Shown: positions 1 through 7,663 of the stretch, piece after piece
Layout: the number at the start of each line of letters is the position of its first letter
Numbering within the stretch: the first letter of the stretch is position 1
From: Candidatus Saccharibacteria bacterium UBA4215
Lineage (GTDB): Bacteria; Patescibacteriota; Saccharimonadia; Saccharimonadales; Saccharimonadaceae
Assembly: GCA_002381485.1 (NCBI GenBank)
Contig: DFTJ01000010.1
Location: forward strand, 20,256-34,720
Reading direction: 5' to 3'
DNA length: 14,465 bases
The notes under the pieces: model-generated
What the model was told of the DNA's origin: nothing
What the model saw: only the letters and a program-made list of their open reading frames with translations
Database searches by the model: none
Made by a program: the position numbers and the translations under genes

Positions 1-210
1 CCAAAGACCTGCCATTAAAAACGCGAGTACAACAATAGCAATACACCAACGACAACGCAAGACGAAAGCGAGAACAGCCAACACGACGCCTAGCCACAAC
101 CAAGCGCCGGACAGCGCCGCATACAATGCCAACCAAACACCGACCAAAAATCCCACACTCGCCCATGCGATCAACCAAGAACTGTGCACGCGCTCCAATA
201 GCCATCGCAT
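1..210 (-). CDS. comEC: Probable ComEC/Rec2 competence protein, N-terminus only (gene runs off window)
   Basis: The ATG at 210-208 opens a frame that stays open to the window edge, giving 70 residues that begin MRWLLERVHSSW. The segment is almost entirely hydrophobic: one membrane stretch at about residues 12-35, a second at about 36-66 split only by a short RCRWC motif, and a final AFLMAGLW. Two hydrophobic stretches around a short Arg/Trp turn, ending in a small G-L/W motif, is how the N-terminal DUF4131 region of ComEC/Rec2 usually begins. ComEC is the inner-membrane channel that takes in single-stranded DNA during natural transformation, and Saccharibacteria are known to carry it. The metallo-beta-lactamase-like and main channel domains would lie outside the window, so the family call rests on hydrophobic pattern and start position. 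Another polytopic membrane protein is possible. It lies 49 bp downstream of the permease stop. A GTG at 219-217 is the only alternative start after the in-frame TAA at 234-232. Confidence 0.5.
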   Translation of the reverse strand, partial: MRWLLERVHSSWLIAWASVGFLVGVWLALYAALSGAWLWLGVVLAVLAFVLRCRWCIAIVVLAFLMAGLW

Positions 211-223
211 ACTGCCCACTATA
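211..223 (-). promoter_or_regulatory. Possible -10 box for a leaderless comEC transcript
   Basis: TATAGT (223-218, 5 of 6 matches to TATAAT) sits 7 nt before the ATG at 210, so transcription would begin at or next to the start codon. No Shine-Dalgarno and no good -35 box are visible. The hexamer lies inside a perfect 10-bp palindrome CACTATAGTG (217-226), and a second perfect 8-bp palindrome GTAATTAC lies just upstream (236-243). Either palindrome could be a regulator site, but short palindromes also occur by chance. Confidence 0.28.
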
Positions 224-259
224 GTGAGCGCTTATGTAATTACGATGAAACGAAAACCT

Positions 260-1477
260 TTACTCGTGTCGTAATGCGTCAATTGGGTTTATCTTTTCGG
301 CTCGACGCGAAGGAAGAGCTGCAACCAATAAACCGATAATCACCATAAAGAGCATCATGCTTCCAATTAACCACGGTGGGTTAATGAAAATGCTAAAGCT
401 GCTGTCTACGCCCCTCTGGCCGGCAAGTTGATTCATCAATAGATTCAATAAGAAGCCGCTCAGCATTGCAATCAATATACCAATAGCAGCACCGATCACC
501 GATATCATCGTTGTTTCGATAATAAAGAGTTTTCTCATGTCTGCGCGACGAGCTCCAAGTGCTACCATCAACCCTATTTCCCGTGTTCGCTCTAATAGTG
601 ATACGGTAATGGTATTAAACATACCGATAACCGCAACGAGCATTCCAATTGATCCGAAGCTGATCATAATGACATTGAAAAAATCAAAGATCTGACCCAC
701 TTGATCAAGTGTATCGGCTGGCGACTGCGTCTCAAGACCAATGCTCTCTATTTCTTGTCTCAGCGTCGCGACGTTCTCAGGCTCATCCGCGAGTATACGT
801 AGCGTTTTATACGAATCCACTCCGGCAGCGCTAAATATGCCACTTGGGATGAAGGCTTCGCTTCCTGCTCCCGAATCGATAACACCGACAATCTGGAAAT
901 CGGCTGAGATATCTTTCTGGTCGGGATCACTTGACTTTAATGGAACACCTAGCGCGACGGTTTGTCCAATGGCTTCTCGCGGATTTTCGATGCCTATTGA
1001 TTCTAACGTGCTGGTATTTATGATGATTCGCTGCGTATCGCTCTCATTTAATAGACGGCCATTTATAAGATTGAGCGAGACAAAATCAGCATATGCTTCA
1101 TCAACTCCATAGGTCACAACGTCAATCTCTCCACCGTTCAGCGACAAGAGACCTGGATAAGAATACTCAACACTCACCTCATCAACATGGACCAGTGAGC
1201 TGACGCGACCTACCATTTCCTGATCGAGTGTAATGATTTCTGAATTTGGCGATACGACCTCAACCAGCTTCAGCGATTTATTACCAATAATCTCATCTGT
1301 CACTAGCTTCTGTAAACCAAGCCCGAAAGAAAGCAAGAAATAGATTGCGCCGATACCAATGATAACTCCGACAACCGTCAGGATAGTGCGCAGCTTTTTA
1401 CTCACCAAGTTACGCCAGGCGACATGCATCAAAATGGAAGCGCGGATGCCCTTCTTGGGTCTAAGATTTTGCTGCAT
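260..1477 (-). CDS. ABC transporter permease, MacB/FtsX family
   Basis: This is the membrane subunit of a MacB-type ABC system (type VII fold). I place the start at the ATG at 1477, giving 405 residues, because AAGGAG stands a few bases upstream; an in-frame start at 1504 has no such site. The first membrane helix is at about residues 31-53. An extracellular MacB_PCD-type domain covers about 55-265. Three more helices at about 268-292, 322-348 and 367-389 form the FtsX domain. The cytoplasmic loop ERTREIGLMVALGAR (296-310) and the C-terminal RRAEKINPIDALRHE are hallmark FtsX/MacB sequences. The four-helix layout fits transporters that move substrates or force across the cell envelope by mechanotransmission rather than through a pore. 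The start overlaps the ATPase gene by 17 nt, so the two are translationally coupled and probably pair. Substrate is unknown; the surface-protein gene in the same operon is the obvious functional partner. Confidence 0.9.
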   Translation of the reverse strand: MQQNLRPKKGIRASILMHVAWRNLVSKKLRTILTVVGVIIGIGAIYFLLSFGLGLQKLVTDEIIGNKSLKLVEVVSPNSEIITLDQEMVGRVSSLVHVDEVSVEYSYPGLLSLNGGEIDVVTYGVDEAYADFVSLNLINGRLLNESDTQRIIINTSTLESIGIENPREAIGQTVALGVPLKSSDPDQKDISADFQIVGVIDSGAGSEAFIPSGIFSAAGVDSYKTLRILADEPENVATLRQEIESIGLETQSPADTLDQVGQIFDFFNVIMISFGSIGMLVAVIGMFNTITVSLLERTREIGLMVALGARRADMRKLFIIETTMISVIGAAIGILIAMLSGFLLNLLMNQLAGQRGVDSSFSIFINPPWLIGSMMLFMVIIGLLVAALPSRRAEKINPIDALRHE

Positions 1478-2264
1478 GTTTTCTCCTTTTTTTGTTGATA
1501 GCAAAATGGTCGACTCGTTGTCGTATGCCTTTAATCAATCCCTCTGTCGTTTCGGTAATACTCTTTCCTTGCATATCAATCACCACACCATTCTTGATAT
1601 TCAAAAGGTGGTCTGCCAACGTTAAGTATTCCATGTTGTGCGTCACAAGTATGACAGTTCGGTTTAACACCGTCTGGTACCGAACCAAAAGATCCATGAT
1701 CATGTCACCATTTGTGCTATCGAGGTTCCCCGTTGGCTCGTCTGCGATAATAATCGACGGATTATTAACAATCGCTCGAGCCATTGCGACACGTTGTTGC
1801 TCACCACCAGACAATAGAGTAGGGTACTTCTTGGCATATGAGTCCATATTAATGCTTTTGAGCGCCTTCAGACCTTCGGTCTCGGCCTGTGATTTCGTAT
1901 AGCCCTGTAAATACAGTGGCATCGATACGTTCTCAATAACATTGAGGCTCTTTACCCAGTAATTCTGCTGATACACAATACCGATACGATGGGCTCTGAA
2001 GTATGCAAGGTCATTCGATGATAGTTTGTAAATATCACGACCCTCATAATGCACCGTACCTTTGGTTGGCTTCTGCAGGCCGCTCAGAATATTTAGCAGC
2101 GTTGACTTACCCGACCCTGACTGACCGTAAATAATATTAAACGTATGAGGCTTAATGGAAAAGCTAATACCCTTAAGGACATCGATCGTTTCATCGCCAA
2201 CAGAAAAACTTTGCGAAGTGTTCGATAGTGTCAGTGCTGCTTTCTCGCCCTCAATTTTACTCAT
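1461..2264 (-). CDS. ABC transporter ATP-binding protein, MacB/LolD type
   Basis: This is the cytoplasmic ATPase partner of the permease that follows it. All catalytic motifs are intact in the 267 residues: Walker A GQSGSGKST (47-55), Q-loop YQQ (98-100), signature LSGGEQQR (151-158), Walker B IIIADEP followed by TGNLD (171-182), and switch His in VTHN (His209). The EPTGNLD wording and LSGGEQQRVAMARA are typical of the MacB/LolD/FtsE branch. The usual Pro in Walker A (GPSGSGKS) is Gln48 here, which should not affect nucleotide binding. The C-terminus ends in a basic tail (NKKRRKH around 258-264) not needed for catalysis. The gene starts 2 nt after the stop of the large surface protein (TAG-CT-ATG) with only a weak GGA upstream, so its translation probably depends on ribosomes finishing that gene. 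Expression would therefore be tied to the surface protein. Confidence 0.93.
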   Translation of the reverse strand: MSKIEGEKAALTLSNTSQSFSVGDETIDVLKGISFSIKPHTFNIIYGQSGSGKSTLLNILSGLQKPTKGTVHYEGRDIYKLSSNDLAYFRAHRIGIVYQQNYWVKSLNVIENVSMPLYLQGYTKSQAETEGLKALKSINMDSYAKKYPTLLSGGEQQRVAMARAIVNNPSIIIADEPTGNLDSTNGDMIMDLLVRYQTVLNRTVILVTHNMEYLTLADHLLNIKNGVVIDMQGKSITETTEGLIKGIRQRVDHFAINKKRRKHAAKS

Positions 2265-2266
2265 AG

Positions 2267-5200
2267 CTATAATCCAAAGATCCTTTGCAATGTATTAAAT
2301 ATCGTCGTCAATATGCTTTCGGAGGCTCGGCCAATAATCACGGTATCTGGTGCACCGACCCCTTCGTTGCCCGATCTATCTTTTGAAATTGGCTGCAAAC
2401 TGTATACCTTTGACACAGGCAAGTCCGACACAACGACGATATGTTCGGTAGAAAGTTGAGCGTCTTCAGCTGTCCTGCTGTTAAATACTTCGGCACTCGA
2501 GCCTTCTGCATACGCCACCTGGCTGGTTGACGGCTCATCCGTCCTCCAGGAAACGACCACCTGCCCGCGCGCTTCAGCACCAACACCTCGGATCGACGAC
2601 TCAAATCTGACATCAAACACTTGTGGCGGGCGAGTATCGAGCTCGGTACGGAATACCTGCTGGTCGGAAACTGCCAAATTACCGTCTCGGTCGCGACTCT
2701 CAGCAATGATAAAGTACTCGCTATCGTCATCAAGGTTGCTAATTTTAATCTTATGATTCAACGTCGAGCCGCTAGCGCTCACCAGCGTGCCCGTAGTGCC
2801 GACTTTGCCATAGCGCACCGCTGATGTTGTTGGAACGTTTGTTGTCCATACAATCTCTTGTGTGCTGGTAGGCTCACCTTCCAAAGGCTGGAAGCGCAAG
2901 CTACCAATTCGAGGTTGCGGCGGAGTCTCGAATGATAAGATCGTTCCTTCGTATTCATTGCCGTCAGCATCAACTGGGTTAAATTTGTAGAAATACTCTG
3001 TGCCGTCATTCAGCCCAGTTAACTCAACGGTATATGTAGACTCGGCAGTTGATGTGTTCGTCGTCAAAAGACCGCCGAATGCCTCACTCTGGCCATAATA
3101 CATTCTTACTTCAGTTGCATTTGTTGATGTAAAGTTGAATGAAGCCGTTGTGAGTCCTATCCTTGCTACCGTGGCGTCTTTCACATTTGGTGGCGGTAGC
3201 GTCGTAAAGCTCTTCTCTACTGAGTTGCCAGTGTTACCGTCTTGGTCGGTCCACTTAGCAACGTAGTAGTATGTTTGTCCTGGGTTTAATCCGGTAAGGC
3301 CGATGCTGTGCACACTCACTTGATCCGACTTAGCTATCTCTTCAACACCATACTCTCCCGGCTCAGTACCAATTGCCACTCTTGAATCTGAAGCCCTATC
3401 AGTAATCCATTCAATGGTTGCCTGGCGAGTAGATATGTTGTTTGCCGTTGGCTGGGTGATAAGATTTGCCGGGCTCGTGTAGCGTCCTGTCGGTAGGATG
3501 TCGACAACTTCCGTCTGCGCACCGCAGTTATTGGCGCTGTCGCACGCTGCTATGCGGTAATAGTAGGTGACCTCATTCAAATCTTGATCGACAAAGCTGG
3601 TTGCAGACGTAGTCGCTACTTCTTGGTAGTTAACGGCGTCAGTTGAGCGCTCGACAATATACCGTGAGGCCCCCGAGCCTACTGTCGTTGGCTCCTCCCA
3701 CGATAAGGCAACCTTCCAGTTCTCAGTCTGCTTCACACTAATATCTGCCACCTCAACATTCATAGGTATACCAGGCGCAGGTGTATCGGCAACAAATGTC
3801 GCAAACCCGTATGCCGCATAATTTATATTACCGGCCTCATCCTTTGCAACGACGTATATGGCGTTATCGCCGGGCTGTGTGGCGTAGGCGCTTTCCGGCA
3901 GCGAGCGTTCACCAGGGGCAGTGAAGTTACAATTGCTTTGCGTCGGCAAGCTATTAAATACATAGCAGTAGGTTAACTGTTGCTCGTTGCCGGCAAAACT
4001 TGCCGGAGCAAGCCAGTTGAATGTAAAGCTATTCTCGGTGCTAAATTCTGGGTTAACGGTAATATTTTGAACAGGGGTTGGAGAAACAGTGTTCAGTTTT
4101 ATGACAGCCGTAACATTCGCTTCAGTGACGTTGCCCGCATTATCCCAGGTACGGAAGTAGATTACGTTATTACCTTCACTAAGCACATCGAAATCAATTG
4201 GGTCCTGCGTAATATAGGAACCATCATTCTCCAAAAGATCGGAGCTATCTTCTGCGCCAGTGTGCGCTTCACCGTACCACGTACCACTATTTCCTATCTT
4301 GTACTGCAATCCCGCAATACCAGAGTCGTCGTCGCTTGGCGCACCCGAACCATTAGTGTTCCAAGTGAGCTCCACCTCCTTTTCGGCGACAAACTGAGAC
4401 GGTGCCGAAATAAATAATGGATTTTTAGGTTCAGTAATATCGAGCAAAAACTCAAACTGTGCAGGTGCACCACTAAACACATTACCGGCCAAGTCTATTG
4501 CTTTGACATTTAAATAGTACGGCTCAGTTGATGTCGACAACGATTCAGCAAGCAGGCTCTCTTCGCTCAAGTCAACATAGTTCGTATTAACCTTAAATTG
4601 ACAGTCTCCCTTTGGATCGGTTGGGCTCTGACCAAGTAAACCTTTCGTCGTGACAGGGTCCGCCGTACTATCTTGTCCAAGATACAAGCAGTAGCCACCC
4701 ATCCCAGAGCCACCCGAAGCATCTTCACCCTCGTCCCACATAAAGTACGGCGTTGCAGCATTTGTCCAAACGCCAAGACTTACCTCATCCACACCTTCAG
4801 CCTTAAACATCCTAATGTCGGATGCGTTAACGTCTGGCGGTGTCTGATCAACGGCTTCATAATTAATCGTCACATCGTTCAAAATTGGCGTGTCGCCATC
4901 AGAGATGAGTGTTACCTCATACTGAATATACCGATCGCCGTCAGTCACACAGTTATTATCACTAATGTCACTCCCCGCCACGACGGGATCACATGTCGAG
5001 AAATCTGGCGCGCTTCCCATATTGCTACTAACGTCACTCCGTACCCGCAACTCAACCTCTCCAGATCCAGAACTAGAATACCCAGCTGTCCCCCAGTTCA
5101 CTGCGTACCCTGCGTCGTATATATTTGAGACTAAAGAACCTGCTGCAAAATACCCTTTCTTCCACAGCATCATCGTCACTGGAGTATCATCATTCATGGT

Positions 5201-6919
5201 GCCGGATGACGTCGAAATATTCTCTACCAAAAGGCTAACCACATCACCCGCATTAAGGCGCAGCGGCACCAATAAGCTATTCGATGAACTATCGTGATTA
5301 CTGCCGTTTCGAACATACCCCGTCGACGACTGAGCGCCTGGCACGCTCACGCCATTTACGTTCACCTTTACGGCCGGTGCTGTACGTTGACCACCGCCAC
5401 TCGCGGCAAGATTGAATGCTAGCAAATAGTCACCAGACGACGTGACAGTAACCTCATGGTTATTTGAAGCAACGTTGTGCGTGTATATGTCTGAATCGAT
5501 AGTGCGAACGGTCGTCCAGTTTATATTAGCTGGTGAATTTGGTGCCCAGTCTGATCCATTGCTGTTGGTCGTCGTCTCGGCGTCATACACACCATCATCC
5601 ACCGCCTGAATAAATATCGTTGCTGGATTCGCACCGACCGTCACAGTACCGCTTTCGGATTCGTTTTCCATAGTAATCGTCAGTACTTGGTTTGAAGATG
5701 CTGTGGTTACTAATCCCGACCAGTGAATTGAAGCTTGGTTATGTGAATCGATAGAGCGAATGTACCCTTGCTGAAATTGTCCGCCACTCACCTGAGCACC
5801 ATCCAAAAGAACTCGCCCGGTAATATTCGGCCGCTGACTCGTGGAGCTTAGCGGAACATTAACGCTGACAAAATAGCTGCCTGGATTAGCTATAGTAATT
5901 TGATGTGGTGAACTGCCATTGCTGTGTTCAAATCCATTATCTTTTCGCCGCTCGATCCACTCCAAAGGAGCTGATGCTGTGTTAAGATTCGTGCCCGTAG
6001 TCTTAGCGGTTGCTGTAGCTGAAAAAACTTGTTCCGAACTATCCACCTTCTCTATATAGGTAGTAAATGAGCCAGTTAACGTGTTCCCCGTTTCGGTCGT
6101 ACCAGATCGCACAAACACCTCAACATAATCACCTGCGCTAAGTCCCTCCAGGAGTACGCCAAGGTGATTTGAGGATGCATTCTGACCACCAGCATTACGT
6201 ATATAAGAAGACGCCGCCTCTCCAACATTTACCTTGGCATTATTGACCCGTACTTCACTGATAATTGAGTTTCGGTTGTTTCCATTAGTGCCGCTGCTTT
6301 GTACGGGGTGTGTGTAGGAGAGGAAATAGTCACCAGCCTCATTGACGGTGATGCGCGTGGGATCACCTGCGTTGAAAGAAAAGGTGCTATCATCATACTG
6401 CTGCAGTGCATTATACCGAAGGGGGCTAGTAACGCTGGTGTTAAAGTTTGTGCTTCCGTTTTGCAGCTGATTTCCCTTGAATGTACCAGTTGCGTATCGA
6501 TTTACTAAACTCACTTGACCAGGGACGCTAAAATCGAGGTTTTGAGATTCGTCGAACTGGTCCTGTAATGAGCTGCCCGGGCCGTTGCTCCAATCCGTTT
6601 GCGACCATGATGTCGTTGCACCAAATGTCGGTGTCGTCAGCGTAAACAAATACGCAGCAACAAAGAATACGTAGGCACCCAGAGCAACAAAATGCACATG
6701 GCCGTGATAACTCCAACTATGCCATTTTTCGTACTGCTTTGATTTATTTAGAAGAAAATGGTGTGGTCGACCTGCAAGGTGCCAATGTGCTCGTTTAACG
6801 CGGGGGTGTGCAATCAAAGCACCAAGAAAGCTGCCAACCCGTAGCGCGGTTCGCTTTAGTGCGCGTATACCCCTAGCTATCACCGGAAGCAGCCGTATTT
6901 TTCTGATACGTGAGATCAA
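2267..6919 (-). CDS. Very large membrane-anchored surface protein with C1q-like and Ig/FN3 modules
   Basis: This 1550-residue protein is predicted to be tethered to, or exported through, the cytoplasmic membrane and to lie mostly outside the cell. Residues 1-74 are basic and rich in His and Trp. One membrane helix spans about 77-97, followed by a small-residue site (TFGA, 98-101) that might be cleaved. Three related beta-rich modules, resembling C1q/TNF-like jelly rolls, sit at about 165-293, 320-440 and 465-587; each carries G-Y/D-Y-F/L, then Y-I/V-R and a final aromatic/hydrophobic strand. A YDAG module follows (597-690), then two Ig-like modules (about 692-945), two FN3 domains (946-1143), and four modules like the FN3 of purple acid phosphatases (1148-1241, 1245-1333, 1336-1426, 1430-1530) with ATIEWITD, LNPGQTYYY and DQDGN. 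The last 18 residues form a probable amphipathic helix. I choose TTG 6919 because an in-frame TAA stands two codons upstream and AGGA lies 11 nt away; no ATG occurs early. A role in adhesion or host contact is inferred. The ABC pair behind it suggests a shared envelope function. Confidence 0.72.
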   Translation of the reverse strand: MISRIRKIRLLPVIARGIRALKRTALRVGSFLGALIAHPRVKRAHWHLAGRPHHFLLNKSKQYEKWHSWSYHGHVHFVALGAYVFFVAAYLFTLTTPTFGATTSWSQTDWSNGPGSSLQDQFDESQNLDFSVPGQVSLVNRYATGTFKGNQLQNGSTNFNTSVTSPLRYNALQQYDDSTFSFNAGDPTRITVNEAGDYFLSYTHPVQSSGTNGNNRNSIISEVRVNNAKVNVGEAASSYIRNAGGQNASSNHLGVLLEGLSAGDYVEVFVRSGTTETGNTLTGSFTTYIEKVDSSEQVFSATATAKTTGTNLNTASAPLEWIERRKDNGFEHSNGSSPHQITIANPGSYFVSVNVPLSSTSQRPNITGRVLLDGAQVSGGQFQQGYIRSIDSHNQASIHWSGLVTTASSNQVLTITMENESESGTVTVGANPATIFIQAVDDGVYDAETTTNSNGSDWAPNSPANINWTTVRTIDSDIYTHNVASNNHEVTVTSSGDYLLAFNLAASGGGQRTAPAVKVNVNGVSVPGAQSSTGYVRNGSNHDSSSNSLLVPLRLNAGDVVSLLVENISTSSGTMNDDTPVTMMLWKKGYFAAGSLVSNIYDAGYAVNWGTAGYSSSGSGEVELRVRSDVSSNMGSAPDFSTCDPVVAGSDISDNNCVTDGDRYIQYEVTLISDGDTPILNDVTINYEAVDQTPPDVNASDIRMFKAEGVDEVSLGVWTNAATPYFMWDEGEDASGGSGMGGYCLYLGQDSTADPVTTKGLLGQSPTDPKGDCQFKVNTNYVDLSEESLLAESLSTSTEPYYLNVKAIDLAGNVFSGAPAQFEFLLDITEPKNPLFISAPSQFVAEKEVELTWNTNGSGAPSDDDSGIAGLQYKIGNSGTWYGEAHTGAEDSSDLLENDGSYITQDPIDFDVLSEGNNVIYFRTWDNAGNVTEANVTAVIKLNTVSPTPVQNITVNPEFSTENSFTFNWLAPASFAGNEQQLTYCYVFNSLPTQSNCNFTAPGERSLPESAYATQPGDNAIYVVAKDEAGNINYAAYGFATFVADTPAPGIPMNVEVADISVKQTENWKVALSWEEPTTVGSGASRYIVERSTDAVNYQEVATTSATSFVDQDLNEVTYYYRIAACDSANNCGAQTEVVDILPTGRYTSPANLITQPTANNISTRQATIEWITDRASDSRVAIGTEPGEYGVEEIAKSDQVSVHSIGLTGLNPGQTYYYVAKWTDQDGNTGNSVEKSFTTLPPPNVKDATVARIGLTTASFNFTSTNATEVRMYYGQSEAFGGLLTTNTSTAESTYTVELTGLNDGTEYFYKFNPVDADGNEYEGTILSFETPPQPRIGSLRFQPLEGEPTSTQEIVWTTNVPTTSAVRYGKVGTTGTLVSASGSTLNHKIKISNLDDDSEYFIIAESRDRDGNLAVSDQQVFRTELDTRPPQVFDVRFESSIRGVGAEARGQVVVSWRTDEPSTSQVAYAEGSSAEVFNSRTAEDAQLSTEHIVVVSDLPVSKVYSLQPISKDRSGNEGVGAPDTVIIGRASESILTTIFNTLQRIFGL

Positions 6920-6949
6920 ATCTTAGTTCTTCCTTTATAGTACATTGCC

Positions 6950-6978
6950 ATTTTACCACATATGCTTACTGCGATAAA
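6950..6978 (-). promoter_or_regulatory. Promoter for the surface protein / ABC operon
   Basis: TTTATC (6978-6973) and an extended -10, TGG-TAAAAT (-10 at 6955-6950), are separated by exactly 17 nt. The -10 matches 5 of 6 consensus bases and the -35 about 3 of 6. Transcription would start near 6943, giving a leader of about 24 nt that carries the AGGA ribosome site before the TTG start. It lies just downstream of the tRNA terminator, as expected for an independent unit. Confidence 0.55.
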
Positions 6979-7011
6979 CTTAAGCTTGTTCTCATAGTTA
7001 GGCCGCAAATA

Positions 7012-7046
7012 GAAAAAAGACCCGCTTGCTGCAGATCTTCTTTTTA
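7012..7046 (-). terminator. Intrinsic terminator of the tRNA-Lys gene, possibly bidirectional
   Basis: On the minus strand AGATCTGC and GCGGGTCT (7038-7018) pair over 8 positions, two of them T-G, around a 5-nt AGCAA loop, and run straight into a T tract (7017-7013). An A-rich stretch precedes the stem. Its complement gives a T-rich run after the stem on the plus strand too, so it could stop transcription in both directions. It begins directly after the encoded CCA of the tRNA. Confidence 0.75.
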
Positions 7047-7123
7047 TGGAGGGACCGGTGGGGCTTGAACCCACGACACCCTGCTTAAAAGGCAGGTGCT
7101 CTAACCAGCTGAGCTACGGTCCC
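7047..7123 (-). tRNA. tRNA-Lys, anticodon TTT
   Basis: A complete cloverleaf reads from 7123 to 7050. The acceptor GGGACCG pairs with CGGTCCC over 7 bp. The D stem is GCTC/GAGC and the anticodon stem is CCTGC/GCAGG, with loop CTTTTAA (anticodon TTT at 7089-7087). The variable loop has 5 nt, and the T stem is GTGGG/CCCAC around TTCAAGC. The 3' CCA is encoded (7049-7047). The discriminator base 73 is T, whereas tRNA-Lys in well-studied bacteria such as E. coli has A73. All stems are perfect, so the gene looks functional. Confidence 0.96.
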
Positions 7124-7146
7124 GTACGCTCTTAAAGCTCCTATGG

Positions 7147-7175
7147 AGTATACGCAAACAGAGGTGGAATGTCAA
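7147..7175 (-). promoter_or_regulatory. Strong sigma70-type promoter for tRNA-Lys
   Basis: TTGACA (7175-7170) and TATACT (7152-7147) are separated by exactly 17 nt, close to a perfect consensus. The predicted start near 7140 would give a 5' precursor of about 17 nt before the mature tRNA end at 7123. The -35 box begins 2 nt after the stop codon of the preceding membrane-protein gene, showing how little spacer DNA is used. Confidence 0.82.
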
Positions 7176-7177
7176 TG

Positions 7178-7663
7178 CTAGCGACGGCGGCGATCACGCT
7201 CGTTCTTGGCCGGTTTCGTAAAGAAAAGGTCAACAACCGCCAAGATAACACCGACACTAATAATAGCTCCTCGATAACTTTCTACCGTACTGTAAACATC
7301 GGCCGCACTCCCGCTTAACGGCAGCGCAAAGCTTAATGGCTCCATCAAAAATGCCAGCGCAAGAACAGTGAATAGAAGTGCCCCAAGGATTCTGCTAACG
7401 AGGTTCTTATACGTATAGCCGTGGAACAATAAGACAATTGCCGGCAATAATACTACCAGTGACAAAGCAACCGCATTCGTGATCGGCCCAGCTGGAACCA
7501 ATCCAGTGCTCGCAATCAGCAAGCCGGCATCATAACTCCACAGAGTACTGAGTGTTGCGCCAGCGGTTAGGGCGAGACCTAGTAGGCCAAAGCGCCGTTT
7601 TGAGATGAATGCACCAACAAACAGTGCAATCGCGACTGCCAAAAATACCAAAACTACCGTCAT
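7178..7663 (-). CDS. Small polytopic membrane protein of unknown function
   Basis: I do not recognise this 161-residue protein. It is strongly hydrophobic, with about five likely membrane segments (about residues 1-20, 25-51, 61-81, 90-108 and 131-148), short loops and an Arg/Lys-rich C-terminus (KNERDRRRR) that probably lies in the cytoplasm. The second segment is interrupted by SYDAG. No catalytic or binding motif is obvious. The start is well supported: GGGGGAAGA lies directly upstream, and the ATG overlaps the stop of the DUF192 gene as ATGA (7663-7660), so both proteins are made from one message by coupled translation. A link with the DUF192 protein at the membrane is a reasonable but untested inference. 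Confidence 0.75.
   Translation of the reverse strand: MTVVLVFLAVAIALFVGAFISKRRFGLLGLALTAGATLSTLWSYDAGLLIASTGLVPAGPITNAVALSLVVLLPAIVLLFHGYTYKNLVSRILGALLFTVLALAFLMEPLSFALPLSGSAADVYSTVESYRGAIISVGVILAVVDLFFTKPAKNERDRRRR

Noticed and set aside
211..259. Terminator between the permease and comEC
   Set aside because: The two short palindromes are not followed by a T tract on the coding strand, so no intrinsic terminator is supported.
741..1112. 123-codon plus-strand frame
   Set aside because: It is antisense to the conserved permease; the translation shows no domain.
1478..1504. Upstream start for the permease adding nine residues
   Set aside because: The ATG at 1477 has AAGGAG at good distance, whereas the upstream start has none and would deepen the overlap with the ATPase gene.
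2338..2733. 131-codon minus-strand frame
   Set aside because: It overlaps the end of the surface protein in another frame and encodes no recognisable domain.
3980..5128. Plus-strand frames of 110-151 codons
   Set aside because: They are shadows of the surface protein gene, whose minus frame is open for 1550 codons with clear modular structure.
2267..6919. DNA-level tandem repeats within the surface protein gene
   Set aside because: The modules are related only at protein level; I see no long exact nucleotide repeat.
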